From Neocallimastix lanati (nom. inval.) (Eukaryota; Neocallimastigomycota; Neocallimastigomycetes; Neocallimastigales; Neocallimastigaceae), in NCBI GenBank assembly GCA_016946835.1, contig JACVTC010000129.1:460595-524594 (forward strand): DNA of 64,000 nt, written 5' to 3'. The translations under genes and the position numbers were made by a program. Positions 37,339 to 48,090 of the stretch are shown piece after piece (the first letter of the stretch is position 1; each line of letters starts with the position of its first letter). Under the pieces are notes generated by a model that worked only from the letters and a program-made list of their open reading frames with translations, ran no database searches and was not told the origin of the DNA.

Positions 37339-38365
37339 TGTTATTAAATACACTTTATTAATTTATTATCAAGAACTACAAAAATTAAAAATATTACATT
37401 ATAAATTATTTTTATCATACATTTTATAATAATTTCACATATATACATATGATATACATCATTTGATATAATACGCCACCATTACCTATATACATATATT
37501 TGTAAAGATTTAATAAAATCTTTAATAATTAATTATTACATAATTAATTAATGTAATAAAATTACATAAATTTATGATTTACGTATATGAAAATTAATTA
37601 TAAATTTATGTAAACTTTTCATAAAGGAAAAATTATTATTTAAATAATTTTGGATAATAACTTAAATCTAAATAATTTATTTAAGTTAGTTAATTTAGTT
37701 TAGTTTATTTAAAATAGTTATTCTATTTAACTTAGTTAATTTAGTTTAGTTAGTTTAAAATACTTTAAAATTAATTTCGGAATAGTTTTAAATAGTTAAA
37801 ATTAGTTTAAATAGTTTACAAAAATAGTTTTGAATTGTAAATATATAAACATTAGTATTAATAATATTTATATAATAAATATATAATAAATGAGTTGTTA
37901 TTGAATTTAATTATTATTGTAAATAAGTTGAAAGTTTATTAAATTAATTATTGTTTAGTTTAGTTAATTATTATTTAATAAAATTATTAATAAATATTTT
38001 GTTTATAAATAAATAGTAATATATGTAAATTAGATAGAAATAATATATTATAATGTAATAATGAAAAAATATAAATACATGTAAATTTCTACAATTAAAT
38101 CGATGTATTAGTTATTGACTATATGATAGTTAATAACAAAAAGAGATTTAATTTTTTTTTTTTTTTAATTAATAAAGATTATTTTATTTAAAAAAAAACG
38201 AATTTTTATTACGTGTTTTTTTATTTTGGTGTTAAAATTTGTTATTTGTAATCTGTTTCTGATAGAACTCTTTACAATATTATTATTTATGTTTCTTATA
38301 TTTATTTATTAACTATATTAAATATATTAATTATTATATTAATTATATTAAACTTATTTCTAACA
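37339..38365 (-). repeat. 5' LTR of copia element F, split by G1
   Basis: The parts 37339-37500 and 38282-38365 together give 246 bp, matching 7149-7394 with about one difference. It is followed by the target duplication GAAAA (38366-38370). Confidence 0.9.
37501..38276 (+). repeat. Solo LTR, family G (copy G1)
   Basis: 776 bp from TGTAAAGATT to AACTCTTTACA with a target duplication ATATT (37496-37500 and 38277-38281). The left F LTR shows the empty site. It is nearly identical to the 5' LTR of element H, so H-type elements moved recently. Confidence 0.93.
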
Positions 38366-38370
38366 GAAAA

Positions 38371-38779
38371 TTATCGTGTCAAAAGATAAAATTATCGTCA
38401 AATGAGTGGATTGAAATAGTTTTGGAATTTTTTTTGTTCATAAAAAAATTTATGAAGATAACCAAAGGAAACCCAACGTTTAATTATAATATTAATCCTA
38501 AAGGGTTAGAAATTTTTCATATAAATATTTTCTATAACACTTTAAACCTTTTAAAAAATTTTATTTAATATAAAAAAATATAATCAAACCAATGATAATT
38601 ATTATATATAAAAATATTTTTATATATAAAAGCAATTACGCAATTGTTATATAATTATTGTGATTTTGGAGCTTTTTATTGAAAGTATCTTCAGGTGAAT
38701 TTAAAATAAATTGAGATCACCTTATTTGAGAAAATATTGTACTTTTAGGAGATGGGGAAAAAATAGTATGAGAGAAAGA
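38371..38779. other. AT-rich stretch right of F
   Basis: No gene or LTR seen. Its right part may belong to the D-like relic that follows. Confidence 0.4.
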
Positions 38780-39000
38780 GAATCATAGAATGTGATTTAG
38801 TTTTATTTTGGAATTTTTTGAGAACTAAGTTGAAACCTTATTTTGTTGGTCCCCTTAAGCTGTATAAGAAAAAAGCAATACCATTACCTTGATCCTTATT
38901 TTGGAATTTAAATGAATAGAAAACGTTCAATTAACGAATATAGCCAAGTATAACTCAGCTTCAATGTAGGTTGAATTTTAGAGGGAATATTATGGTAAAG
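38780..39000 (+). mobile_element. D-like Pol C-terminus remnant
   Basis: The translation shows RTKLKPYFVGPLKL, against RTKLEPYFVGPMKV at the end of D Pol, and a tail like D's NIVKFNSAST. The following sequence (GGGAATATTATGGTAAAGAATG) aligns loosely with D's polypurine tract and LTR start. It is an old broken fossil of the D clade. Confidence 0.65.
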
Positions 39001-40107
39001 AATGAATTATTAAACTTTATATTTTATTTAAATTTTAATATTTAATTCTTAACTATCAATGCATTTCTATATTCTAAATTAGGAATATTAAAACTATTTA
39101 CCATGCATGGTATAATTAATTATATATTTAAAAATGACTCATCACATATCATTATATAAGAGAAAATGATAGTACTGATAATTATCTATGATGTGTGGGC
39201 AGAAGACATATATATTATCCTTGTATTATTACTAAACAATCAGAGATAATTTTAACCGATTTGGTTAATACCAGGTTGATGTATTAGCATTAAATAAATT
39301 ATCAAAAAAAAAAAAAAAAAAAAAAAAAAAACTAGAAAAGCACTTTATAATTTCTAAATATCATTACATAATTTTATTATTTAATTGTAAATGAAACCTC
39401 AAAATTATTAATTGAAATTGTAAATAATAATAAAAATAATGCAAAAGTGTCAAAAAAAAGGGTGATTGCAATTTATTTTTTTAAATTACATGAAATTACT
39501 TTAGAAAATAATGCTTCAGAATTAACATTTTTTACACCAATCAAATATATTGATTATTTCTAGGGATCTAGGGGTCATGCTGCCCATGACAAAAAAAAAA
39601 AAAAATAATTAATAAGAAAATTTAATTACAAGCCATACAAAAATTATTAATAATTTAGAAATTAGTTGTAACTTTAATTTCTAAAAATTTTCCTTATATC
39701 TTTTTATTTGAAGAGCTGGTGCGATTTTCTGAATACATTTTCTGAAAAGTATTCTGAATAAACCATACAATAGTATTTTAAAGTCATGCCCCCTAACTTG
39801 AATATTCAAGGAGTAATGATTCATTTGAAAATGAGCACTGATTGTAATTAATTAATAATTTTTATAACTCAAGATTAAATAATTAATTTTATATTAATCA
39901 TAATTACTCTTCTGGAACAATTTTGAATAACCTAATCTAAGAAAATTTATTTCTGAAAGGTTAATGACCTAAAATTAATTTTATTTATAATCTAATCCTT
40001 GAAATAATTTGATTCTATAAAAAAAGAAAAGTCCCTTTAGAATATCTAATTTTTTAATAATAAGTATTAATTTCTAAATATTTCTAAATATTCAAATAAT
40101 CAGAGGA

Positions 40108-40138
<31 letters not shown>

Positions 40139-40169
40139 CTTATTTGGGATTAATATTTTAATATGTAAT
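39001..40169. other. AT-rich stretch, no gene recognised
   Basis: It may start with the decayed LTR of the D-like relic (to about 39300). It also contains an A run at 39302-39331, a small GTCATG/CATGAC hairpin beside another A run near 39570-39606, and a third A run near 40114-40138. No believable reading frame. Confidence 0.5.
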
Positions 40170-40237
40170 ATGGACTATACAGGAAAATGGAAGGTTCGTA
40201 CTAGTAATAGTACAAACTTTCCATTTTCCTGTATAGT
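40170..40237. repeat. Foldback hairpin repeat, split by solo LTR I3
   Basis: The arms start ATGGACTATACAGGAAAATG and return as CATTTTCCTGTATAGT. After removal of I3 the right arm continues with CCAT at 41016-41019, giving arms of about 34 bp with two mismatches. This looks like a miniature foldback element or a conserved palindrome. Confidence 0.75.
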
Positions 40238-41010
40238 TATAAAGTTTTGATTTAAAAAATAGATTATAAGTCAAAAATTATAATAACACTAAATAACACA
40301 AAAATGTTTTATAAACAAATAAGTTTTATTATATTTAGATTTTAAAATAATCTTTATTAATTATTAGTGTTATTAACAATAAATCGTTAATAACAATTAC
40401 ATCGATTAAAATACATGAAATTTGGTTAACTATTTATATTTTTATCTTATTACATTTAGAATATATAATTCCTATTGAATTATATTATCTAACTATTTAT
40501 TTAAAAACAATACTAACCTAAACTAATAATAAATAATTAACTATTACTAAATAAAGAGAATTATAATTAATAACTAAAATAAATATAAACAATTTCAATC
40601 GAGCTCATTTATTATTTATTTATTATTTAAATATTATTAATAAATTCTTATTATATTTTCTATTTAAAATTAATATAAAAGTTGTCATAATTATTTAATA
40701 TGATTTTAGCATAAAATGCCGCAAGTTTCAACATGACTAATTGCATAGTTTCATGTTGTTAATTTATCTTGTAAAAAACCTTAACTCTTATTATTTAAAT
40801 TAAATTACATAAAAAGAAATGATTTTCAATTACTAGTTTCACAAGAGAAATTTTTAATTTATTAATATGATTGGGAAGAAGTCGAAGTTTTGTTTAAAAT
40901 TATTTGCAATAATTTTATACACGTGATTTTTAATAGATTTATTTCAATTTTACTTAAATTTATGATTAAATTTAATTAAAATTTATAAAGATATTAATAA
41001 TATCTTTACA
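40238..41010 (-). repeat. Solo LTR, family I (copy I3)
   Basis: 773 bp, matching I2, with a perfect target duplication ATAGT (40233-40237 and 41011-41015). It sits within the right arm of the foldback repeat. Confidence 0.92.
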
Positions 41011-41015
41011 ATAGT

Positions 41016-41165
41016 CCATTTTTTTTGTAAGGGTTTAAAACTAGCAATTTTGAGATACCACATCTTTACCGTTAGATTTATTTTAATTTTTTTTTTTTTT
41101 GATATCCGTAGTCAGCAACTACCGTAATACATTAAGTGGTTAAGTGGTCTGCGTTGGTGTTAGAT
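41016..41165. other. Short spacer with weak tRNA-like sequence
   Basis: It contains a T run (41084-41100) followed by a GC-richer part with GTGGTTAAGTGGT, reminiscent of a tRNA D arm, then cut by an LTR. It is too short and incomplete to call. Confidence 0.35.
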
Positions 41166-41372
41166 TGTAATGATAACAATATAATAGATTACAAAAACTT
41201 AAAGAATAAAATTTTGTTTTAAATTTTTTTTTAAAAATAATTTAATAATTATAGTTAAAAGTATCTTTTATACTTTTACTAAATACATTAATAATATATT
41301 ATTTTATATAAATTACATATATTCTAATATAAAGCTATTCTAATGAATTATTAAATAATAAATTTATAATCT
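41166..41372 (-). repeat. Truncated LTR, family A (copy A4)
   Basis: It starts TGTAATGATAACAATATAATAG, alignable with the outer end of A1-A3, and stops after about 207 bp. Confidence 0.65.
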
Positions 41373-42037
41373 TTTAATTCGGTTTATACAAATTGGTGAA
41401 TTCGAATTTAACTTGCACTTCTTTTTAGTCTTTACAAAGGATTAATTTTGTTCTCTAAAGAAAAAATATAAAAGTCGGTAAAGGTTTCTGTTACAGGTCT
41501 TTTTGTAGAATAAAACTAGCACTGGGGATTGTATTTAAACTTTACACCTTAACGATAATTTAGTAATTATTATTTTTTAACTTTTAAAATAGTTTTATTT
41601 ATTTAATTAAATTTTTATTTATTACAAATGATTAGTTTATAATAAAATACATTAATTTAGATATTTATTTTAAAAGGTTAAAATATAAACTAAAAATACT
41701 AGTGTTTATTGAAAAAGCTAAAGAATTTATTAAGAAATTTGTTTCTCTATATACTTTTTTCAAAAATAATATAATAATAATTTTTATAGAATTTTATAGA
41801 ATATTATAGAATACTTTGATTAAACTGTATAATTAAACTATACATTAAATATATTAAATATTAAATTAATTGTTAAATATATTACTAAAATTGAATAATT
41901 TCATTATCTTAGAATTTTCTTTTTATTATTTCTTAATTTACCTATTTGAATGGTGTTATCAAAATCATTTTTTTCAGAATAGATTGTTTTTTCCTGATTG
42001 GATTGTGATTCGGCGTAAGATGGCAGTTCACTAAGCC
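41373..42037. other. AT-rich stretch, no gene recognised
   Basis: The left 200 bp is less AT-rich (around 41440-41560) but without a clear frame. The rest is A/T with short runs. Confidence 0.45.
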
Positions 42038-42290
42038 TGTAAAGATGTGATTATTTCAATCATAATCATAATTAAAAAATTTTTCTTATGTAATTCAAAA
42101 ATGTAAATTATTCTTTGATTTATAATAATAAATAAAATAAACAAATCTTATGAATTAAATTTTTGAATTATATTCTTTAAGTCACAAGACAAATTTTTAA
42201 TGTAACAATTTTCGTAAAAAACTAATTCTGGAAAAATTATTGTTTTACAATAATTTTTAAATTGAAAATAAAGACTTATAATAAAAATGA
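42038..42290 (+). repeat. Truncated LTR, family A (copy A5)
   Basis: It starts TGTAAAGATGTGATT like A6 (44032-44733) and keeps about 250 bp before losing similarity. Confidence 0.7.
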
Positions 42291-42309
42291 TAAATATTTT
42301 TTTTGGTCT

Positions 42310-42471
42310 ACCGTCAGTATAGAGTTTTATTCAGAGCTACCAGTTAGGAATCACTAATCAAAAAGTTTTGGATTTGTAATTGAGGGCCACTACTTTGGGT
42401 TTAAATGAACATTATATCTAATAAATTAGACTAAACAATTGATCAAAAAAAAAAAAAAAAAAAAAAAAAAA
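42310..42471 (+). mobile_element. Possible decayed tRNA-derived SINE
   Basis: GGATTTGTAATTGAGGG followed by a GGGTTTAAATGA segment resembles an anticodon arm with TGT and a worn B box. The unit ends in an A run of 26 nt (42446-42471). No target duplication was confirmed. It appears unrelated in sequence to the SINE at 31733-32191. Confidence 0.35.
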
Positions 42472-42702
42472 ATAAAAATAAAAAAATAACTTTTCAAAAT
42501 TAATATACATTAATAAAATTAGTTTACTCGACCGTCACCATTAATAATTGGAAAGAGACCTAGTCAACTTTACAGATAAAATTATAAAGTTTTTAATCTT
42601 GAGAAAAAGAAAAAAAATTTTAATAAAATAAAATAAAATAAAAAAAAAAAAAAAAAAATTAAAATATATAAATAATTTGAGTATAACTTAAAAATATTCA
42701 AA

Positions 42703-43232
42703 ATGAAATATTTTAATATTATATTATTAATAGTAACTTTAATCGAATTTGTTTCTTCTTTTCAAATTAACATTTTGAAAGAAAACGTGCCTTATTTTAA
42801 TTCAACCTTCATAAATGAAGTATAAGAAGCCTTAAGAGAAATACGAAATAGCGAGATTTCATATGTTATTGAAAACAATGAATAGTATTATTAATTTCAA
42901 GAATGAAATCCCAAATAATTTTTTAAGTCTTGTCGAATTAATTGAGGATGACGTCATGAGTAATATTGATGAAAATACAATTAAATGCAATATATCCGTC
43001 ATGATAGCTATGCTTGATAAATATGATAATACTGAAGAAGAAATAAATGAAATTGATAATCCAAATAATTTAATTAAGAGAAAAAAAAAAAATGAACCAA
43101 TGTTGGAACGAAGTTATGGGAACTTTTATTACCGGCTGTACTGTTGGATTTTTCTTTGGAGGTACAGGATGTGTTATCGGTGGAGTAGCATTAATGGGAG
43201 GAAGTGTCTATTGTACAACCGTATTTGGATAA
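42703..43232 (+). pseudogene. Decayed gene for a small secreted protein
   Basis: The ATG at 42703 opens MKYFNIILLIVTLIEFVSS, a convincing signal peptide, then FQINILKENVPYFN. The frame soon meets in-frame stops (first near 42822). The middle continues in another frame at 42863-43125 with an acidic, Asn/Glu-rich segment. A further frame ends with a Gly/Cys-rich hydrophobic tail GCTVGFFFGGTGCVIGGVAL closing in SVYCTTVFG and a stop at 43230-43232. The order signal peptide, charged pro-region, Gly/Cys-rich hydrophobic C-terminus suggests a small secreted or membrane-active peptide precursor. The family is not recognised; introns could mimic some of the breaks. Confidence 0.5.
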
Positions 43233-43255
43233 GTATAAATTCCATTTTACTGAGT

Positions 43256-44031
43256 TCTCATATAATAACTTTATACAGCAATCAATCAAACGCCATTTTT
43301 TGCTAATTATGGATTTAATCCTTAAGCCCATCCAGAAATCCCATCTAACAAAAGATCTAGTAGGGCGGAAAAACGTGTAATCAAGATTAATGAAAATATA
43401 AATTTTCTAAAAGAGAATTTACATAGAACAAAAGAAACTTATATAAGAAATATGCTGATCAAAGAAGAAAGGATCCTCCAAAATTCGAAGTTGGTGATAA
43501 AGTTTGGTTACTCAAAGGAATTATAAGAAAAAGAAACTTTCTAATCAAATGATTGGTCCATTCAAAATTAGTAAGAAAATAAGTGATTTAGCTTACGAAA
43601 CTTAATCTCATTAAGGGAATGCGTTGCCATCCAGTTTTTCATGTTTCATTACTCGAGCCTTACTATGAAAACGAATTTAAAGATAGGAGAAATTACAAAA
43701 AGAAAAAAAAATATACGTTTAACAACTGATTATGAAGAAAAAATTCCTGAAAGAATAAACTACATAAAGGGAAGTAATGGAAATAACTTTTACCTTGTTT
43801 CTTGGAAAGGCCGTGATATTGTTGAAAACAGTTAGATTGAAGAAAGTCAAATCCCTGATCCACAGTTAATTCAAGAATATCAAAAAAGATGCAGAAAAGG
43901 AAAATAACCAACTGATGCTGAAGAATCCGTTGAGCCGGAATATTATGTCAGGCATAAATATTAACCTTTTACGATAGATATACCTTCAAGAAAACTTTTA
44001 TCTCACAGGAGCTCGATTTAAGGAGAAAGAT
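43256..44031 (+). mobile_element. Chromovirus Pol 3' end remnant (family A element)
   Basis: Pieces of the integrase C-terminus (QTPFFANYGFNP), a GPF-like module, HPVFHVSLLEPYYEN and a chromodomain-like piece (YLVSWKGRDI) are readable in order. They end near AAGGAGAAAGA, a polypurine tract touching the LTR that follows. This assigns the family A LTRs to a chromodomain Ty3 element. It is broken, with several breaks and no 5' part. Confidence 0.8.
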
Positions 44032-44733
44032 TGTAAAGATGTGATTACTCCAATCACATTATAAAATAAAAATTTTTCTTGTGTAATTTAAAAATGTAAA
44101 TTATTCTTTAATTTATAATAATAAATAAAATAAATAAATCATATGATCTAAATTTTTGAATTATATTCTCTAAGCCACAAGACAAATTTTTAATATAACA
44201 ATTTTCGTAAAAAAAACTAATTCTGGAAAAATGAATAAAGTTTAGAACAAAATAAATTAATAATTTATTTTGTGAAAATTAAGTTTCAAAAACTTAATTA
44301 TGACTCTTTTTAACATTGTTTTTAAATTGAAAATAAATAAAGACTTTACTTATAATATTTAAATAATAAATAGATAATAAATGTACTTAATTTAAATTAT
44401 TTAGTATTTAGTTTAATTAATAATTATATTTTACTAAATTATAATTTATAAATTTATTATTTAATAAAATTCATTTGAATAGTTTTTATATTAGAATATA
44501 TGTAATTTAAATAAAACAATATATTATTAATGTACTTAGGAAAAGTATAAATAGAAGATATTTTTCACTTTTCTTTTTTCGATATAATTGTTATTTTTTA
44601 TTTTTTATATTTTAATAAAGAAGAATTAATAAACTAATTATTATAAACAAATTTAACAAACTATATTTTATTATCTTATTGCTTGTTTAAATTTTTCATT
44701 GGTTATTGTAATCTGTTTCACTTTGCTTTTACA
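44032..44733 (+). repeat. 3' LTR, family A (copy A6)
   Basis: About 702 bp from TGTAAAGATGTGATT to GCTTTTACA, with TATAAATAG in the middle. It follows directly on the polypurine tract of the Pol remnant, so it is a 3' LTR rather than a solo one. Confidence 0.82.
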
Positions 44734-46010
44734 AAGCCCTCTTTGAATGGCTTCTATTTCATTCTGTAAGACTCTACTATTCCGATTGAGATTATTTATT
44801 TTAATTTCTTGACTTCTTGTTTTCTGGATTAATTTCAACTCTAAATTAGTTAATGAGTTTTGAATATTTATTAACTCTTTTACATTGTTATCTTGGATTT
44901 TTTTTTTTTTTTGGAAACAGAAAAAAAATTTACACTTCTTTGAGGTTTTGTCTATAACGCTTGTTTCATGAAAATAAGATTCTTTTTTCTTTTTTTTTTG
45001 TTTCTACATTCGTGAGAAAAATGAACGAACTTTTCACCTTTAATAAAACATTTTTCCTTTTTTTTTTCTCTCTTTATATTGGCTCTTTAATTCAATATTT
45101 TTTTTCTTTTATAGTGTTTGGTTCAATTGAAAATAGTTTATTATCATCTGTTTTTTTTTTGTTATTTCCTCTCTGTTGAAGAAAAGGATGTCTGGGGATG
45201 ACATATCTTTTTTAAGATATTTATATAATCTTTTTTAGTTCATTTTTGTATTGAAAACCATTAATAAATCTGAGGTTTTCAGATAAAAAAAATAAATCTG
45301 TTTAAAATTTACCAGTTTTAGCTGTGTTCGCTAAGTTCGTGACCTATGTTTTCCAGTTCGTTTAATGTTTTTAGTTTTGCAATGAAGATAGATATATCCT
45401 CATTTTCATTGTATTTTAATATTTTTTTTATTGTTAATTTCCATTTTTCTTTTTTTTTTTTTTTTTCTTCGTGGGTTTGCGGTGAAAGATTTTTTCAAAA
45501 TGTTCCGGATTTGATGAATTGTTTTTCCTTGATCTTCTCATAATATTTTTTGGCGTATTTTCTCCTACTGGACTATTGATAATTATCCACTTTACCATGA
45601 CATCATTTTTTTTAAATATCAAGTAGAGATGAATTTTGATCGTAGACAAGGTTGAGATCAAATCTGTCTTCCAAGTAGTCATCTAAATTTTCTCTGATTT
45701 TTCCTTTTCTTTATTTTCTTTTATTTTGTCATTGACTACATCTCCTTCTTGATTATTTATCATTAAGAGATAAAAAAAAAATTTTTGTCCTCCTTCTTAA
45801 ATTAATAATCAGAAGATAATTCATTTATTTGATTGAAATTTTTGAAGTAATTGAAGGCAATACCTTTCGGACGTGCATCTTCTGGCTCATTGATAACAAT
45901 GGGTATGTTTTGATTTCTACACACTGCTCATTTTGTTTTGAATTAGGATTTCGCTTGAATTATGAAGTTGAATTCCTTATTAATTTGAATATTTCTGTTT
46001 GAATAGATTT
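44734..46010 (-). mobile_element. Ty1/copia-type Gag remnant
   Basis: Minus-strand pieces include YNENEDISIFIAKLKTLNEL, close to the F Gag segment DDGISIFISEMNLKFKELEK. A coiled-coil-like stretch (NSLTNLELKLIQKTRSQEIK) lies near 44760-44890, and basic segments lie near 45470-45600. Pieces occur in several frames with T runs between them. It is an old broken fossil without LTRs. Confidence 0.5.
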
Positions 46011-46236
46011 CTTTATTTTTTTTTATAAAGAAATCTATTCTATTTACTTATCAAAATATATTTGATAAGTATATATATCTATATATTTTTAATATTTATT
46101 TTTCCTTTATTTGATTACATATTTTTTTAATTCCTATTTTCAATTATTTAAGGGAAATCATTTTGATTAAGAATAACCGAGACAGGTATGGATTTGATTG
46201 TTGATATTTAACAATTTATTTCATGAGTTTTAATAA

Positions 46237-46274
<38 letters not shown>

Positions 46275-46278
46275 ATTG
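46011..46278. other. AT-rich spacer with long T run
   Basis: AT-rich sequence ending in a T run (about 46238-46273) next to the 5' LTR of element H. No gene. Confidence 0.5.
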
Positions 46279-47046
46279 TGTAAAGATTAATAAAATCTTT
46301 AATAATTAATTATTACATAATTAATTAATGTAATAAAATTACATAAATTTATGATTTACGTATATGAAAATTAATTATAAATTTATGTAAACTTTTCATA
46401 AAGGAAAAATTATTATTTAAATAATTTTGGATAATAACTTAAATCTAAATAATTTATTTAAGTTAGTTAATTTAGTTTAGTTTATTTAAAATAGTTATTC
46501 TATTTAACTTAGTTAATTTAGTTTAGTTAGTTTAAAATACTTTAAAATTAATTTCGGAATAGTTTTAAATAGTTAAAATTAGTTTAAATAGTTTACAAAA
46601 ATAGTTTTGAATTGTAAATATATAAACATTAGTATTAATAATATTTATATAATAAATATATAATAAATGAGTTGTTATTGAATTTAATTATTATTGTAAA
46701 TAAGTTGAAAGTTTATTAAATTAATTATTGTTTAGTTTAGTTAATTATTATTTAATAAAATTATTAATAAATATTTTGTTTATAAATAAATAGTAATATA
46801 TGTAAATTAGATAGAAATAATATATTATAATGTAATAATGAAAAAATATAAATACATGTAAATTTCTATAATTAAATCGATGTATTAGTTATTGACTATA
46901 TGATAGTTAATAACAAAAAGAGATTTAATTTTTTTTAATTAATAAAGATTATTTTATTTAAAAAAACGAATTTTTATTACGTGTTTTTTTTTATTTTGGT
47001 GTTAAAATTTGTTATTTGTAATCTGTTTCTGATAGAACTCTTTACA
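46279..47046 (+). repeat. 5' LTR of element H (family G, copy G2)
   Basis: 768 bp from TGTAAAGATT to AACTCTTTACA. The TATA box TATAAATA (46847-46854) lies 35 nt before GTATTAGTTAT (46882-46892), the predicted transcript start and self-primer. Confidence 0.9.
46847..46892 (+). promoter_or_regulatory. H: TATA box and predicted transcript start/self-primer
   Basis: TATAAATA at 46847-46854 and GTATTAGTTAT at 46882-46892. The 11 bases are the exact reverse complement of the primer site that follows the LTR. Confidence 0.72.
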
Positions 47047-47057
47047 ATAACTAATAC
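47047..47057 (+). promoter_or_regulatory. H: self-primer binding site
   Basis: ATAACTAATAC directly after the LTR, complementary over 11 nt to 46882-46892. Eleven nucleotides is the length used by Tf1. Confidence 0.78.
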
Positions 47058-47098
47058 CTTATAAATCAAAGAAACACGTTACAAATAACAAGTTTTTG

Positions 47099-47250
47099 GA
47101 TAACTACCGCCGTGTTTAGAAGAAGTAACTGAATTCTTGGATAACTACCGCCGTGTTTAGAAGAAGTAACTGAATTCTTGGATAACTACCGCCGTGTTTA
47201 GAACAAGTAACTGAATTTTTGGATAACTACCGCCTTGTTCAGGATAGCTA
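47099..47250 (+). repeat. H leader: 41-bp tandem repeat
   Basis: Three full copies and one partial copy of a 41-bp unit with core GGATAACTACCGCCGTGTTT. GC-rich against the surroundings. It lies between LTR and gag like the 40-bp repeat of element B, with unrelated sequence. Confidence 0.92.
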
Positions 47251-47493
47251 CCTTAGATAAAATTTGTATTTGGATTAATTGTTTCATTATTTTTATTATT
47301 TTATATTTAGTTGTATACTCGTTCGACACCTTTTTAAGTGGATAGCGTCTGAACGACTTAACAACATTAAATATAATAATAATAATAATAAGTAATTAAT
47401 AAAAGATTTTCTTGTTTATCAAGTGAATAATTAAATTATACACTTAATAAATCCTAATTGAATTAAGTGAACGCATAAATTATAAGTTACAAA

Positions 47494-47543
<50 letters not shown>

Positions 47544-47562
47544 TTTTTTTTGGTAATTCAAA

Positions 47563-48090
47563 TTGGAGGAACTAAACATTATTTTTCAAAATCTAAATTT
47601 GGAAGACATCATGAACCAACAGCAGCAGGTAAATCAAGTACCTCAACTTAAAATAATCAACGACCCTCCTACATTCTCTGGAAATACGAGGGAATTAGAT
47701 GGCTTCCTTACAAGAATCGAATTGGCAATTGATGCCAATCCTCAACGATTTACTAATGAAGCTGCTAGGGTAAACTTTATTATGTCTTATTTAACTGGAA
47801 AGGCTTTAAACTGGGCATCTTGCTTAAGAAGAAATAATAATCCCATTTTACAAAATTTAGAACAATTTGTAGCCGAATTAAGAAGAAATTTTGGTGATCC
47901 AGATGTTGAAGCTGTTGCTGCGAATGCTAAACTCTGCAATATTCACCAATTTAAATATGGCCATGTTGTTAATTATATTACTGCCTTTCAAAAAGTTAGT
48001 CAATACTCAAACTTCAATGATGCCGCAAAAATTTATATGTTCATTAGAGGCTTACATCCAAAAATGCGTGAATATTTTAGCTTTAGTTAA
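47563..48090 (+). CDS. H: Gag capsid region
   Basis: About 175 residues of Ty3-type capsid: [50 protein letters not shown] and [20 protein letters not shown]. The likely first ATG is at 47611; the frame is open from 47563. It overlaps the next frame, which carries the zinc knuckle and Pol. An A run of about 35 nt (47504-47538) lies in the leader just before it. Confidence 0.85.
   Translation: MEELNIIFQNLNLEDIMNQQQQVNQVPQLKIINDPPTFSGNTRELDGFLTRIELAIDANPQRFTNEAARVNFIMSYLTGKALNWASCLRRNNNPILQNLEQFVAELRRNFGDPDVEAVAANAKLCNIHQFKYGHVVNYITAFQKVSQYSNFNDAAKIYMFIRGLHPKMREYFSFS

Noticed and set aside
41100-41165. tRNA-like sequence with GTGGTTAAGTGGT
   Set aside because: Too short, cut by an LTR, and without a B box.
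43641-43835. 64-residue frame as a small host gene
   Set aside because: It is the chromodomain-like tail of the family A Pol remnant.
47099-47250. CRISPR-like array
   Set aside because: Pure tandem repeat without spacers.
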